A DNA stretch of 64,000 nt from an uncultured Lachnospiraceae bacterium (lineage in GTDB: Bacteria; Bacillota; Clostridia; Lachnospirales; Lachnospiraceae). Positions 24,345 through 34,600 of the stretch are shown in pieces (position 1 is the first letter of the stretch; each line of letters starts with the position of its first letter). The DNA is taken from assembly GCA_910579285.1 (NCBI GenBank), contig CAJTTT010000015.1, positions 24,015-88,014 on the forward strand, in the 5' to 3' direction. The position numbers and the translations under genes were made by a program. The notes under the pieces were generated by a model, which made no database searches, was not told the DNA's origin, and saw nothing but the letters and a program-made list of their open reading frames with translations.

Positions 24345-26951
24345 TCAAAACACAACGCTTCTCTCCTGCTCCACCTGATAGACCGCATCAGCCGCGATTT
24401 CATACACTTTCCTGTAATCCGTCTCCTCCACCAGACAGCCTGTGATCCTGTAATCATCCAGCCCCGTCCTGTAGAGCACATGGACAATATTTTTTCCTCT
24501 GTACGGATCCGCCCAGAGCGCCAAAGGCGTGTCAGCACTGCTCTCCATTTCTTTCACAAACATGGCAAGTCCCCTGTCCGCTTCCTCGTATGCCGCCTTT
24601 CCTTCCCCGTCTTCCCATCCTGTCACATGGTCCTTCTGCAAGGTGAACTCCAGATAATTCCTGGCATATAAGTTCGCCAGATACCGTATGCCCTTGTGGT
24701 AGCTTTCCTCCTGCCCATCGTTGTCGAGATCACACTGGTAATCCCCCTCGTTCCCTTCCGACCGCTCCGCCTCCTGGTCTGCTGTCCGCTCCGCTTTCCC
24801 TGTTATCTCCCGGCCCTTATCAAGCCGCTCCTTTACCGCAGCACATTCTTTCGTCATGCGCTGTGCCAGACTCTCATAACCTGCCTCCGCCCAGATCTGC
24901 CGGATCTCATACTCTTTCGGAACCAGGTGAAGCGATGCTTCCTCCACTCTCTTCCCGTCCTCATAGCAGCTCCATGTATAGCCCTCATAGATCAGACTGC
25001 TATAGTCAAAATCAAGGAGGCACAGATACTGCTTTCCCTCATAGGTAAGGATGCCAAATTCCTCCTGCACTTCAAAAAAACTGTCTGTCTCCTCATAGAA
25101 TCCATCCGGCCGTCCTTTCAGAAAAATATAGTCCGCATTGCCGGAAGTGCCGCCGATAAAGTGGCCGTACAGCCGCCCCACCAGATCCTCCGCGCCGTCA
25201 TTGTCGCAGTCTGCCTGCAGAAACGTATACATATAGTTATAGTGGGCGGCCTCCTGTACCTGCTGCCGTACAGCCATATCTCTTCCGGCGAGGGATAGCA
25301 TCTCCTCCTGCGTCAGTTCCCTGCCGCTTCCCGTTGTACACAGACCGCCCGCATATTTCCCATCCGCCGTGCCAAGCACCGCAGATTCCTCTCCATCTCC
25401 CACTTCACTTAAGAGAACCGGGTCCTTTCCCGCCGCCATCATACTGGCGGTCTCATCCAGAAGAGCCTGTGGAATCTGTTTCCGTTCTCCTTCCATCCTG
25501 TGCATTCTGGCATAGACTTCTTTCGGCGCCATGCCGTCATAAAAACGCTCATACAGAAGCCGCACTCTTCCCTGTTCTTCCCGCTCCCACGCATCCAGGG
25601 AAAAGGTTTCCTCAAAGAGAAGATGTTTTGGCGCATCCTCATAGGCCCAGATTTTTAACCCGTCTTCCACGATGGACACGACACATTCCCTCTTTTTCAC
25701 CAGCGCATTCCCCTCCCACTGCCAGATGGCCTCCGCCGCGCTTACAGGCCCCCATTCGGCGGGAATGTCATTGTTGGTAATGCTCCAAATGGTCTCCGTC
25801 TCAGGGAATCCCTTTTCATACAACAAAGAGAGCTCACACTGTGCCGGCTCATAGACCTTTGTCTGCCGGTTCCACAGATAGGTTTCCCTATATCCCGCCA
25901 AATCCGGGCAGCCGTCAAAGTTTACGTCCTTTATCTGAATCCATCCTTCGCTGCTGCTTCCTAAATCTCCCGGAATCTCCTGAAAGGGTCTTTCGTAATA
26001 CCCTTCCCTGTACAGCCGCAGCTTCGTGTTTCCCCTCCGCCTTTCGCATGCATAGAGAAAGGAAATTCCCTCCTCCGGCGCAAGCCTGCGGTAAGAAAAG
26101 GCATCGGGCTCCTTCCAGTATCCGACGCTGCCGCCGTCCTTCCAGTACACCATGCCATCTGCAAGCAGCTCTCCAAAGCTGCATCTTTCCTCTATCGCAA
26201 TCTCCTGCACCAGGCAGACCGCATCGCCCTGCACCAAAAAGAAATAAAGATACCCGTCCTGCTCCAGCCGGTAAATGTACTCCCTCTTCCCTTGATCCGC
26301 ATACATACAGCATCCCACCGCCTCCGGCAGCAGATCAAAAAAGGCGCAAAGAAGCGCCGTCTCACTGCCGTATGCCGCCCTGTAATGCAGCAGACGGATC
26401 CTTGGCGGCAACGCGGGGTACACCTCGATTCCATCGCCCCCTACCCGGTCCGCATACACCTCCTGCGCACCGCACAGATCCAGAATCCGCCCTTTGCTCC
26501 CATCAGACAAAAAATTCCCCGTGCAGAAAATATTGCCGTTGTCGGCAGCCGCAATCGGTTCGGCTTGAACGCCCTCCGGCAGTGTCACGCTAAGACCGGC
26601 GTATGTCAGAACATTTCCCCGTATCACAGCCTCAGGTTCATCCTGCGTCAGCACAGCGCTCTCTTCCCTTGCTCCAGGATCCTCTGCAGCGGGCGGCTCC
26701 GGCTCCCCGTTTCCGGCATTGTCCTGCTCCTTTGCCTCCGCTTCTGCCAGATCTGCGCCCGCCTCTGCCGAGGAACAGCGCCCGCTGTCAGCATTTCCCT
26801 TTTCTGCAGGACTGTACCTAACGGCTGCGGGTTCCTTCTCCGCAGAGCCATATCCGCCGCTGTCCACACCGCCAAAGATAACCCCGAGCAGCATGCACAG
26901 CGACAGACCGCCCCCTATTCCTTTCTTAACAAAATTCTCCCTTTTTATCAT
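24345..26951 (-). CDS. Large secreted or membrane-anchored protein with DxDxDG motifs, function unknown
   Basis: 868 residues. The N-terminus has a hydrophobic segment (GIGGGLSLCMLLGVIFGG), then a 70-residue Ala/Glu/Gly-rich low-complexity linker, so the bulk is extracellular. Three EF-hand-like calcium loops stand out: DVNFDGCPDL, DCDNDGAEDL and DLDNDGQEES, as in FG-GAP/VCBS-type proteins of Lachnospiraceae. No catalytic motif was recognised. Starts 19 bases after carB and so is co-transcribed with carAB, although no functional link is obvious. Confidence 0.75.
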   Translation of the reverse strand: MIKRENFVKKGIGGGLSLCMLLGVIFGGVDSGGYGSAEKEPAAVRYSPAEKGNADSGRCSSAEAGADLAEAEAKEQDNAGNGEPEPPAAEDPGAREESAVLTQDEPEAVIRGNVLTYAGLSVTLPEGVQAEPIAAADNGNIFCTGNFLSDGSKGRILDLCGAQEVYADRVGGDGIEVYPALPPRIRLLHYRAAYGSETALLCAFFDLLPEAVGCCMYADQGKREYIYRLEQDGYLYFFLVQGDAVCLVQEIAIEERCSFGELLADGMVYWKDGGSVGYWKEPDAFSYRRLAPEEGISFLYACERRRGNTKLRLYREGYYERPFQEIPGDLGSSSEGWIQIKDVNFDGCPDLAGYRETYLWNRQTKVYEPAQCELSLLYEKGFPETETIWSITNNDIPAEWGPVSAAEAIWQWEGNALVKKRECVVSIVEDGLKIWAYEDAPKHLLFEETFSLDAWEREEQGRVRLLYERFYDGMAPKEVYARMHRMEGERKQIPQALLDETASMMAAGKDPVLLSEVGDGEESAVLGTADGKYAGGLCTTGSGRELTQEEMLSLAGRDMAVRQQVQEAAHYNYMYTFLQADCDNDGAEDLVGRLYGHFIGGTSGNADYIFLKGRPDGFYEETDSFFEVQEEFGILTYEGKQYLCLLDFDYSSLIYEGYTWSCYEDGKRVEEASLHLVPKEYEIRQIWAEAGYESLAQRMTKECAAVKERLDKGREITGKAERTADQEAERSEGNEGDYQCDLDNDGQEESYHKGIRYLANLYARNYLEFTLQKDHVTGWEDGEGKAAYEEADRGLAMFVKEMESSADTPLALWADPYRGKNIVHVLYRTGLDDYRITGCLVEETDYRKVYEIAADAVYQVEQERSVVF

Positions 26952-26970
26952 ATGGGCTTATCCTCAAAGC

Positions 26971-29900
26971 CTACTTCCCCCGCCTCGCAATGGATGCAAT
27001 ATCAATCAGGGTCATCTCCTCCTGAGTCGCCGCGTTTTCCAGACTGGTCACAAGCGCGGCGGCCGTGTCCATCGCCGTGATACAGTTGACGCCCGTCTCG
27101 ATGGAGGTTCTGCGGATCAAAAAGCCGTCCCTGCTCTTGTCGCGACCCTGGGTCGGTGTGTCAATCACCAGGTCAATCCTGTGTCCCAGAATCAGATCCA
27201 TGACCGTGGGCGATTCCTGGGAAATCTTATTTACCTTGCGCGCCTTTACTCCGGCTTCATTCAGCGCAGCCGCCGTGCTTCTGGTGGCGTAAATGATATA
27301 GCCAAGCTTCTCAAAACGGCGTGCCACCTCGATGGCCTCCCCCTTGTCCGCGTCTTTCACCGTAATAATCATCTGTTTATGCTTCGGCAGACTCACGCCC
27401 GCGCCGAGAAACGCCTTGTAGAGCGCCTCGTTAAAGGTCTTTGCAATGCCAAGGCACTCGCCGGTGGACTTCATTTCCGGCCCCAGGCTGATCTCCGCGC
27501 CCCGGATCTTCTCAAAGGAAAATACCGGCATCTTGACGGCAAAATAGTCCGCCGCCGGCTGTAAGCCCGGCTCATAGCCCAGATCCCTGATCTTCTTCCC
27601 GATAATCACCTCCGTGGCCAGATCCACGATCGGAATGCCCGTCACCTTGCTGATATAAGGCACCGTGCGGGAAGAGCGGGGATTGACCTCGATCACATAC
27701 ACCTCATCGCCCATGACGATAAACTGGATGTTAATCAGGCCGATTACATGGAGCGCTTTCGCCAGCCTTCTGGAGTATTCGGCAATCGTCTCCTTCACCT
27801 TAGCGCTGACCGTGGGCGCCGGATAAACTGAAATGCTGTCGCCGGAATGCACGCCCGTCCGCTCGATATGCTCCATGATGCCCGGAATAAGAATGTCCGT
27901 GCCGTCGCAGACCGCGTCCACCTCCAACTCCTTGCCTTGTAAATATTTATCCACAAGAATGGGATGATCCTGCTCGTAGCGGTTGATCACCGCCATAAAC
28001 TCCTCAATTTCCTGATCAGAAATGGCGATCTGCATTCCCTGTCCGCCAAGCACATAGGAAGGGCGTACCAGCACAGGATAGCCAAGCCTGTTGGCCACGG
28101 CCTTTGCCTCCTCTGCCGTGTAAACCGTACCGCCTGCAGCTCTCGGAATCTCCGTCTCCTCCAGAATCCTGTCAAAAAGCTCCCGATCCTCCGCCGCGTC
28201 CACGTCCTCCGCCTTTGTGCCAAGAATCGGCACACCCATTTTCATCAGGCTTTCCGTCAGTTTGATGGCCGTCTGTCCGCCAAACTGCACCACCGCGCCG
28301 TCGGGCTTCTCCACATTGACGACGTTCTCCACATCCTCCGGTGTCAGCGGCTCGAAATAGAGCTTGTCCGCAATGTCAAAGTCTGTGCTCACCGTCTCCG
28401 GATTGTTGTTGATGATAATGGTTTCATACCCTTCCCTCGCAAATGCCCAGGTGGCGTGCACAGAACAGTAGTCAAACTCGATGCCCTGCCCGATGCGGAT
28501 AGGGCCCGAGCCTAAGACGAGCACCTTCTTTTTCGGGTGGCTCTCCACCACCTCCGTCTCAGAACCAAACACGGAGTAATAGTAGGGCGTGCTCGCCGCA
28601 AACTCCGCCGCACAGGTATCCACCATCTTAAAAGCGGCAACAATGCCGTTTTCATAACGCATGTTCTTGATTTCTTCCTCAGTTTTCCCCGTCAGCCTTG
28701 CAATCACACAGTCTGGAAACTCGATCCGCTTCGCCTCTTTCAGAAGCTCCACCGTCAGCGGCTCCTTTATAAGCCGTTCCTCCATCTCCGTAAGTATGGC
28801 AATCTTATCAATAAACCAGTGATCCACCATAGTAATCCTGTGGATCGTGTCGTAATCCACGCCCTTGCGGACTGCCTCCGCAATCATGTAGATTCTCTGG
28901 TCATCCACAACCTCCATGCGCTCCAGCAGCTCTTCCACCGTAAGCCCGGAAAAATCATAGCTCCTCAGACAGTCCACATGCTGCTCCAGGGAACGGATCG
29001 CCTTCATCAGCGCCCCCTCAAAGTTATTGCCGATGCTCATCACTTCGCCCGTGGCTTTCATCTGCGTCGTCAGAGTACGCTTCGCCGTGATAAACTTATC
29101 GAAAGGCAGTCTCGGTATCTTCACCACACAGTAGTCAAGGGCCGGCTCAAAGCTGGCATAAGTCTTGCCTGTGATGGCATTTTTGATCTCATCCAGCGTA
29201 TAACCAAGAGCAATCTTTGCCGCCACCTTGGCGATCGGATAGCCGGTGGCCTTACTCGCCAGCGCGGAAGATCGGCTCACACGGGGATTCACTTCGATCA
29301 CGCAGTATTCAAAGCTTGTGGGATGCAGGGCAAACTGCACATTACAGCCTCCTGTAATCTCCAGCTCGTTGATGATATTTAAAGCGGCGCTTCGGAGCAT
29401 CTGATATTCCTTGTCCCCAAGCGTCTGGGAAGGCGCCACCACAATGCTGTCGCCGGTGTGCACACCAACCGGGTCGATGTTTTCCATATTGCAGACTGTG
29501 ATGCAGTTGCCCGCACTGTCACGCATCACCTCGTACTCAATTTCCTTCCAGCCTGCAATACACCGCTCCACCAGAACCTGTCCTACCCGGGAAAGGCGAA
29601 GACCGTTCGCCAAAATCTCCTCCAGCTCGATCTGGTTGTGGGCGATGCCGCCGCCGGAGCCGCCAAGCGTATAAGCCGGCCGGAGCACCACAGGATAGCC
29701 GATTTTATTCGCAAAAGTCACACCGTCCTCGATACTTTCCACCACAAGGGAAGGGGCGCACGGCTCCCCGATCTTCTCCATCGTCTCCTTAAACTCCAGA
29801 CGGTCTTCCGCCTTGCGGATGGTTTTCGCCGTGGTGCCGAGAAGCAGCACGTTATGCGCCGCCAGAAAGCCGGACTCATCCAGCTCCATCCCCAGATTTA

Positions 29901-30186
29901 AGCCCGCCTGGCCGCCCATATTGGGAAGCAGGGAATCCGGCTTTTCCTTAATGATAATCTGCTCTAACACCTGAGTTGTCAGCGGCTCGATATATACCTT
30001 ATCTGCGATATCGCCGTCTGTCATAATGGTGGCCGGGTTGGAGTTTACCAGAATTACCTCCATGCCCTCCTCCTTTAAGGAGCGGCACGCCTGCGTTCCC
30101 GCATAGTCAAACTCCGCCGCCTGCCCGATCACAATCGGACCCGAACCGATGACAAGCACTCTTTTCACATTTGGATTTTTAGGCAT
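26971..30186 (-). CDS. carB: Carbamoyl-phosphate synthase large subunit
   Basis: Makes carbamoyl phosphate from bicarbonate, ammonia and two ATP for arginine and pyrimidine synthesis. 1071 residues from the ATG at 30186, with GGAGG at 30194-30198; an ATG at 30213 is out of reach of a site. Two homologous ATP-grasp halves: VLVIGSGPIVIGQAAEFDYA near the start and VLVLGSGPIRIGQGIEFDYC in the middle. The C-terminal MGS-like domain holds GHRIDLVIDTPTQG. Partner of carA, whose stop lies 61 bases upstream. Confidence 0.97.
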   Translation of the reverse strand: MPKNPNVKRVLVIGSGPIVIGQAAEFDYAGTQACRSLKEEGMEVILVNSNPATIMTDGDIADKVYIEPLTTQVLEQIIIKEKPDSLLPNMGGQAGLNLGMELDESGFLAAHNVLLLGTTAKTIRKAEDRLEFKETMEKIGEPCAPSLVVESIEDGVTFANKIGYPVVLRPAYTLGGSGGGIAHNQIELEEILANGLRLSRVGQVLVERCIAGWKEIEYEVMRDSAGNCITVCNMENIDPVGVHTGDSIVVAPSQTLGDKEYQMLRSAALNIINELEITGGCNVQFALHPTSFEYCVIEVNPRVSRSSALASKATGYPIAKVAAKIALGYTLDEIKNAITGKTYASFEPALDYCVVKIPRLPFDKFITAKRTLTTQMKATGEVMSIGNNFEGALMKAIRSLEQHVDCLRSYDFSGLTVEELLERMEVVDDQRIYMIAEAVRKGVDYDTIHRITMVDHWFIDKIAILTEMEERLIKEPLTVELLKEAKRIEFPDCVIARLTGKTEEEIKNMRYENGIVAAFKMVDTCAAEFAASTPYYYSVFGSETEVVESHPKKKVLVLGSGPIRIGQGIEFDYCSVHATWAFAREGYETIIINNNPETVSTDFDIADKLYFEPLTPEDVENVVNVEKPDGAVVQFGGQTAIKLTESLMKMGVPILGTKAEDVDAAEDRELFDRILEETEIPRAAGGTVYTAEEAKAVANRLGYPVLVRPSYVLGGQGMQIAISDQEIEEFMAVINRYEQDHPILVDKYLQGKELEVDAVCDGTDILIPGIMEHIERTGVHSGDSISVYPAPTVSAKVKETIAEYSRRLAKALHVIGLINIQFIVMGDEVYVIEVNPRSSRTVPYISKVTGIPIVDLATEVIIGKKIRDLGYEPGLQPAADYFAVKMPVFSFEKIRGAEISLGPEMKSTGECLGIAKTFNEALYKAFLGAGVSLPKHKQMIITVKDADKGEAIEVARRFEKLGYIIYATRSTAAALNEAGVKARKVNKISQESPTVMDLILGHRIDLVIDTPTQGRDKSRDGFLIRRTSIETGVNCITAMDTAAALVTSLENAATQEEMTLIDIASIARRGK

Positions 30187-30247
30187 TATATTTCCTCCAT
30201 TTCTCAACCCCAAAGAAACATAGTAACTCTTAGCAAGCGTACTCTGC

Positions 30248-31444
30248 TTACTTAGAGTTACTTTTCGTCTTGATCTTCTCTATAAATCGGTCAAACAAAT
30301 ACGAGGAATCCTGCGGCCCCGGGCAGGCTTCCGGGTGAAACTGCACCGTAAAAATTTGTTTGCCGGTATAGGAAAGTCCCTCGTTGGTACCGTCATTCAC
30401 ATTGATAAAGGCCGGAACCGCCACCGCTCTGTCAAGCTTGTCCGTATCCACCACATAGCCGTGGTTCTGGGAAGAAATGTAAACCCTGCCCGTCTCCAGA
30501 TCCTTCACTGGATGATTGCCGCCGCGGTGGCCGTACTTCATCTTGAACGTATCCGCCCCCGTCGCAAGCGCCATCAGCTGATGCCCCAGACAGATTGCAA
30601 AAATCGGTGTGTCGGACGCATAGAGCTTTCGGATTTCATTTATGATATTCGTGCACTCTTTCGGGTCGCCGGGGCCATTGCTAAGCATGATGCCATCCGG
30701 GTGATCGGCAAGAATCTCCTCCGCCGCAGTCCATGCCGGGTAAACTGTCACTTCACATCCTCTGGCCGCCAGCGACTCCGCAATATTGTCCTTGGCCCCC
30801 AGATCCAGAAGCGCCACCCGCAGACCTGCTCCGTTTAAACGCCGCACGAGGCTGGGCTTCTTCTCCCGCACACCCGCTTCAAACGCCGCTTTCTGGAAGG
30901 AAGCGCTGCCGGAAAGAGGCCCGTTCTCTGCAAGCTCCTTTGTGCCTGTCAGCGTGTATTTCTCTGCACAGCTTACCCGCTCCACTACCCTGCCTGTCGT
31001 ATATGCTTTTAATTTGGGAATGATTGTCTCCAGATTATAACTGCTGTCGGTAGTGATCATACCGTTCATGGTACCCTTCTCACGAAGGATTCTGGTAAGG
31101 GCTCTGGTGTCGATCCCGGCGATCCCCGGCACACCGTTGTCCTCTAAGAATTGTTGAATTGTGATATCACATCTGAAATTGCTGGGAATCCTCGAAAGTT
31201 CCCGCACAATAAAACCGTCCGGCCAGGGCCTCTTTGACTCCATATCGTCCCGGCATATCCCGTAATTGCCAATCAGCGGATATGTCATGCACACTGCCTG
31301 CCCCGCGTAGGACGGATCTGTCAGCACTTCCAGATACCCCGCCATAGAAGTATTGAAAACAATTTCACTGACGATCTCTTTCCTCGCCCCTATGTGTGTC
31401 CCCTCAAACACAGTGCCGTCTTCCAGTATTAAAAATGATTTCAT
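30248..31444 (-). CDS. carA: Carbamoyl-phosphate synthase small (glutaminase) subunit
   Basis: Supplies ammonia from glutamine to CarB. 398 residues, about 35 longer than most, with a charged insert around residues 165-205. The class I glutaminase triad is visible: Cys285 in FAICLGHQL, His370 and Glu372 in FHPEACPGP. The N-terminal domain has FNTSMAGYLEVLTDPSYAGQ. Promoter at 31516-31544; ribosome site GGAGG 5-6 bases upstream. Confidence 0.96.
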   Translation of the reverse strand: MKSFLILEDGTVFEGTHIGARKEIVSEIVFNTSMAGYLEVLTDPSYAGQAVCMTYPLIGNYGICRDDMESKRPWPDGFIVRELSRIPSNFRCDITIQQFLEDNGVPGIAGIDTRALTRILREKGTMNGMITTDSSYNLETIIPKLKAYTTGRVVERVSCAEKYTLTGTKELAENGPLSGSASFQKAAFEAGVREKKPSLVRRLNGAGLRVALLDLGAKDNIAESLAARGCEVTVYPAWTAAEEILADHPDGIMLSNGPGDPKECTNIINEIRKLYASDTPIFAICLGHQLMALATGADTFKMKYGHRGGNHPVKDLETGRVYISSQNHGYVVDTDKLDRAVAVPAFINVNDGTNEGLSYTGKQIFTVQFHPEACPGPQDSSYLFDRFIEKIKTKSNSK

Positions 31445-31515
31445 CCTAGTCCTCCGTGCCTGTTCCCTTCATCCAATCATCCGGCTTTTTACTGTCCTAA
31501 ATCCATAATCGCCTA

Positions 31516-31544
31516 ATTATAGCACAGGAGGGATGCGGCATCAA
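31516..31544 (-). promoter_or_regulatory. Promoter of the carA-carB operon
   Basis: Minus strand TTGATG (31539-31544), 17-base spacer, TATAAT (31516-31521). The leader is about 65 bases. No PyrR-type attenuator was recognised. Confidence 0.65.
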
Positions 31545-31557
31545 CTGGAAATCTTGC

Positions 31558-31592
31558 AAAAAAACAACGGCCCTAAAACAGTGTTTAAGGCC
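31558..31592 (-). terminator. Intrinsic terminator after purL
   Basis: Minus strand GGCCTTAAA/TTTTAGGGCC stem (31569-31592), followed by GTTGTTTTTTT, 26 bases past the purL stop. Confidence 0.75.
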
Positions 31593-31617
31593 GCCATAAT
31601 ATTCTTGCACCATATCA

Positions 31618-34600
31618 TCAAGATTTAAAATACGCCACGCCGCTCTCAAATATCTTCATATCCTGCTCACCGAAAATATTCACAGCCACGGCTTCCCCTC
31701 TTCTCTCCGAATGCGCCATCTTACCCAGACATCTTCCATCCGGGGAAGTGATGCCCTCGATGGAAGCGTAGGAGCCGTTGATGTTCCACTCCTCATCCAT
31801 AGACACGCCGCCGTCGGCATCTGCATACTGGGTAGCCACCTGCCCGTTTGCGAACAGCCTGTCGATCCACTCCTTCGGAGCCACGAACCGCCCTTCGCCG
31901 TGGGAAGCCGGGTTTACATAAGTCTGCCCAAGCTCCGCCCCTGCAAGCCAGGGTGACTTGTTGGAAACTACCTTGAGATAAGCCATCTTTGAAATATGGC
32001 GGTTTATCGTATTGAAGGTCAGCGTAGGAGAATCCTCCCCCTGCTCCCGGATCTCGCCGTAAGGCACGAGCCCCAGTTTAATCAACGCCTGGAAACCGTT
32101 ACAGATTCCCAGCGCCAGACCGTCCCTCTCGTTTAGAAGCTTCATCACCGCGTCCTTCATTTTCTCGTTCTGGAAAGCAGTCGCAAAGAACTTGGCGGAA
32201 CCGTCCGGCTCATCGCCCGCGGAAAAGCCGCCCGGGAACATGATGATCTGCGCCTGTCCGATCGCCTTCTCAAAGGCTTCCACGCTCTCTCTGATATCCG
32301 CCGCGTTCTGGTTCTTAAACACCTTTACGACCGTTTCAGCCCCGGCGTTCTCAAAGGCCTTCGCGCTGTCGTACTCACAGTTCGTGCCCGGGAATACCGG
32401 GATAAATACCGTGGGCTTCGCCACCTTATGTCTGCACACATAAATACTGTCTGCACGGTACAGTTCCGATGCCACGGGACTCTTGTCTTTTCCGGCCGTA
32501 TAGGGAAATACCTTGTCAAGCTTCGCGCGCCAGGTCTGCACGGCTTCCGCCTGTTCCAGCTTCATGGAGCCGTAGGTAAACGCGCCGTCCGCCGTCACGG
32601 TGCCGATCTCCTCATAGGAAATCCCCAGCGCCTTCAAGTGGTGTACCTCTTTCGCCGGCATCTCCGCCACGATATCGCCAAGGCCGTTGTCAAACAGGGC
32701 TTCCATCTTATAGGAGGAATCCACAGCCACGCCGAATCCGTTTCCGAATGCCATCTTACTCACAGCCGCCGCCACGCCCTTTGCGTCCAGCGCGTAGGCC
32801 GCCACGATCTTTCTCTTCTGAAACTTCACCGGCATTCCATTTATGATATCTGTGTCAGTATACTCTGACATTAATGTCATTATCTTGTCATAAAGTGTCA
32901 TAACCTCGTCATACACTGGCAGATCATAGGAATCACGCGGGATACGGAACCGCACGAGCCGATCTCCCGGGTATTTTAATTCGGGTGTGACAATATTCCC
33001 GCTCTGATTCACATTGACCGCAAAGGACACCAGTGTAGGCGGCACGTCAATATCATTGAAAGTGCCTGACATAGAATCCTTGCCGCCGATGGAGGGCAGT
33101 CCGTACTTCATCTGGGCATCGTATGCGCCAAGAAGCGCCGAAAACGGCTGACTCCAGCGGGACGGCTCCCCGCTCATACGCCGGAAATACTCCTGGAAAG
33201 TAAAGCGGATCGTCCTGTAATCCCCGCCGTTTGCCACAATCTTCGCCATCGACTCAGTCACCGCATAAACCGCGCCGTGGTACGGACTCCAGCTTGACAG
33301 ATAAGGATCAAAGCCGTAGCTCATCATGGTCACGGTGTCTGTCTTTCCTTCCAGGGTCGGGAGTTTCGCCACCATAGCCTGCGTCTCTGTCAGCTGATAC
33401 TTACCGCCGTAGGGCATATACACGCTGCCTGCGCCGATGGAGGCGTCAAACATCTCCACAAGTCCCTTCTGGGAGCAGACATTTAAATCCTCCAGAAGAG
33501 AAAGCCACGCCGCCTTCACATCCTTGCGGGAAAGCGCCTCCGCCACCGCAGGGGTTGTGATTTTTTTGAAGTAATCCTCTTTTTCCTCCGGCATGTCAAC
33601 ATGGACATCCGTCTCCTGATGGGCGCCGTTGGTATCCAGAAACGCTCTGGACAGATCAACAATGCGCTGTCCGCGCCATTTGAGCACCAGTCTCGGCTCT
33701 TTGGTTACCACAGCCACAGGCACTGCCTCCAGATTCTCCTCCGCCGCATACCCGAGGAAAGCGTCCACATCGCCGGGAGCCACTACCACTGCCATACGCT
33801 CCTGAGATTCCGAAATCGCAAGTTCCGTCCCGTCCAGACCCGCATATTTTTTCGGCACTTTATCCAGATCCACAACGAGCCCGTCCGCCAGCTCACCAAT
33901 CGCCACAGACACGCCGCCCGCACCGAAATCATTACATTTCTTAATCAGCCGGCTCACTTCCTCACGCCGGAATAATCTCTGAATTTTTCTCTCCGTGGGC
34001 GCATTTCCCTTCTGCACTTCCGCGCCGCATGTATCAATGGATTTCTCCGTATGCACCTTGGAGGAACCCGTTGCGCCGCCGCAGCCGTCACGCCCGGTTC
34101 TGCCGCCCAGCAGAATGATAATATCGTCGGGATCAGAGTTTTCCCGGATCACATTTTTTCTCGGCGCGGCACCCATCACCGCACCGATCTCCATACGCTT
34201 CGCAACATAATTCGGGTGGTAAATTTCTTTGACCAACCCGGTCGCCAGACCGATCTGGTTACCATAGGAAGAGTATCCGTTGGCCGCCCCCCGCACCAGT
34301 TTTTTCTGAGGCAGCTTCCCCTTCAACGTATCCGCCACCGGCACTGTGGGATCCGCCGCGCCGGTCACACGCATCGCCTGATAGACATATCCCCTGCCCG
34401 AAAGGGGATCCCGGATCGCTCCGCCAAGACAGGTGGCTGCCCCGCCAAACGGCTCGATCTCCGTGGGATGGTTGTGGGTTTCGTTCTTGAAAAAGACAAG
34501 CCACTCCTCTGTCACCGGGCCGTCACCATAATCCATCTCCACCGGCACCACCACTGAGCACGCATTGATCTCATCGGACTCTTCCATATCGTCCAATTTC

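Noticed and set aside
29411..29901. Plus-strand frames inside carB and purL
   Set aside because: Antisense shadows of strongly conserved genes, no ribosome sites.
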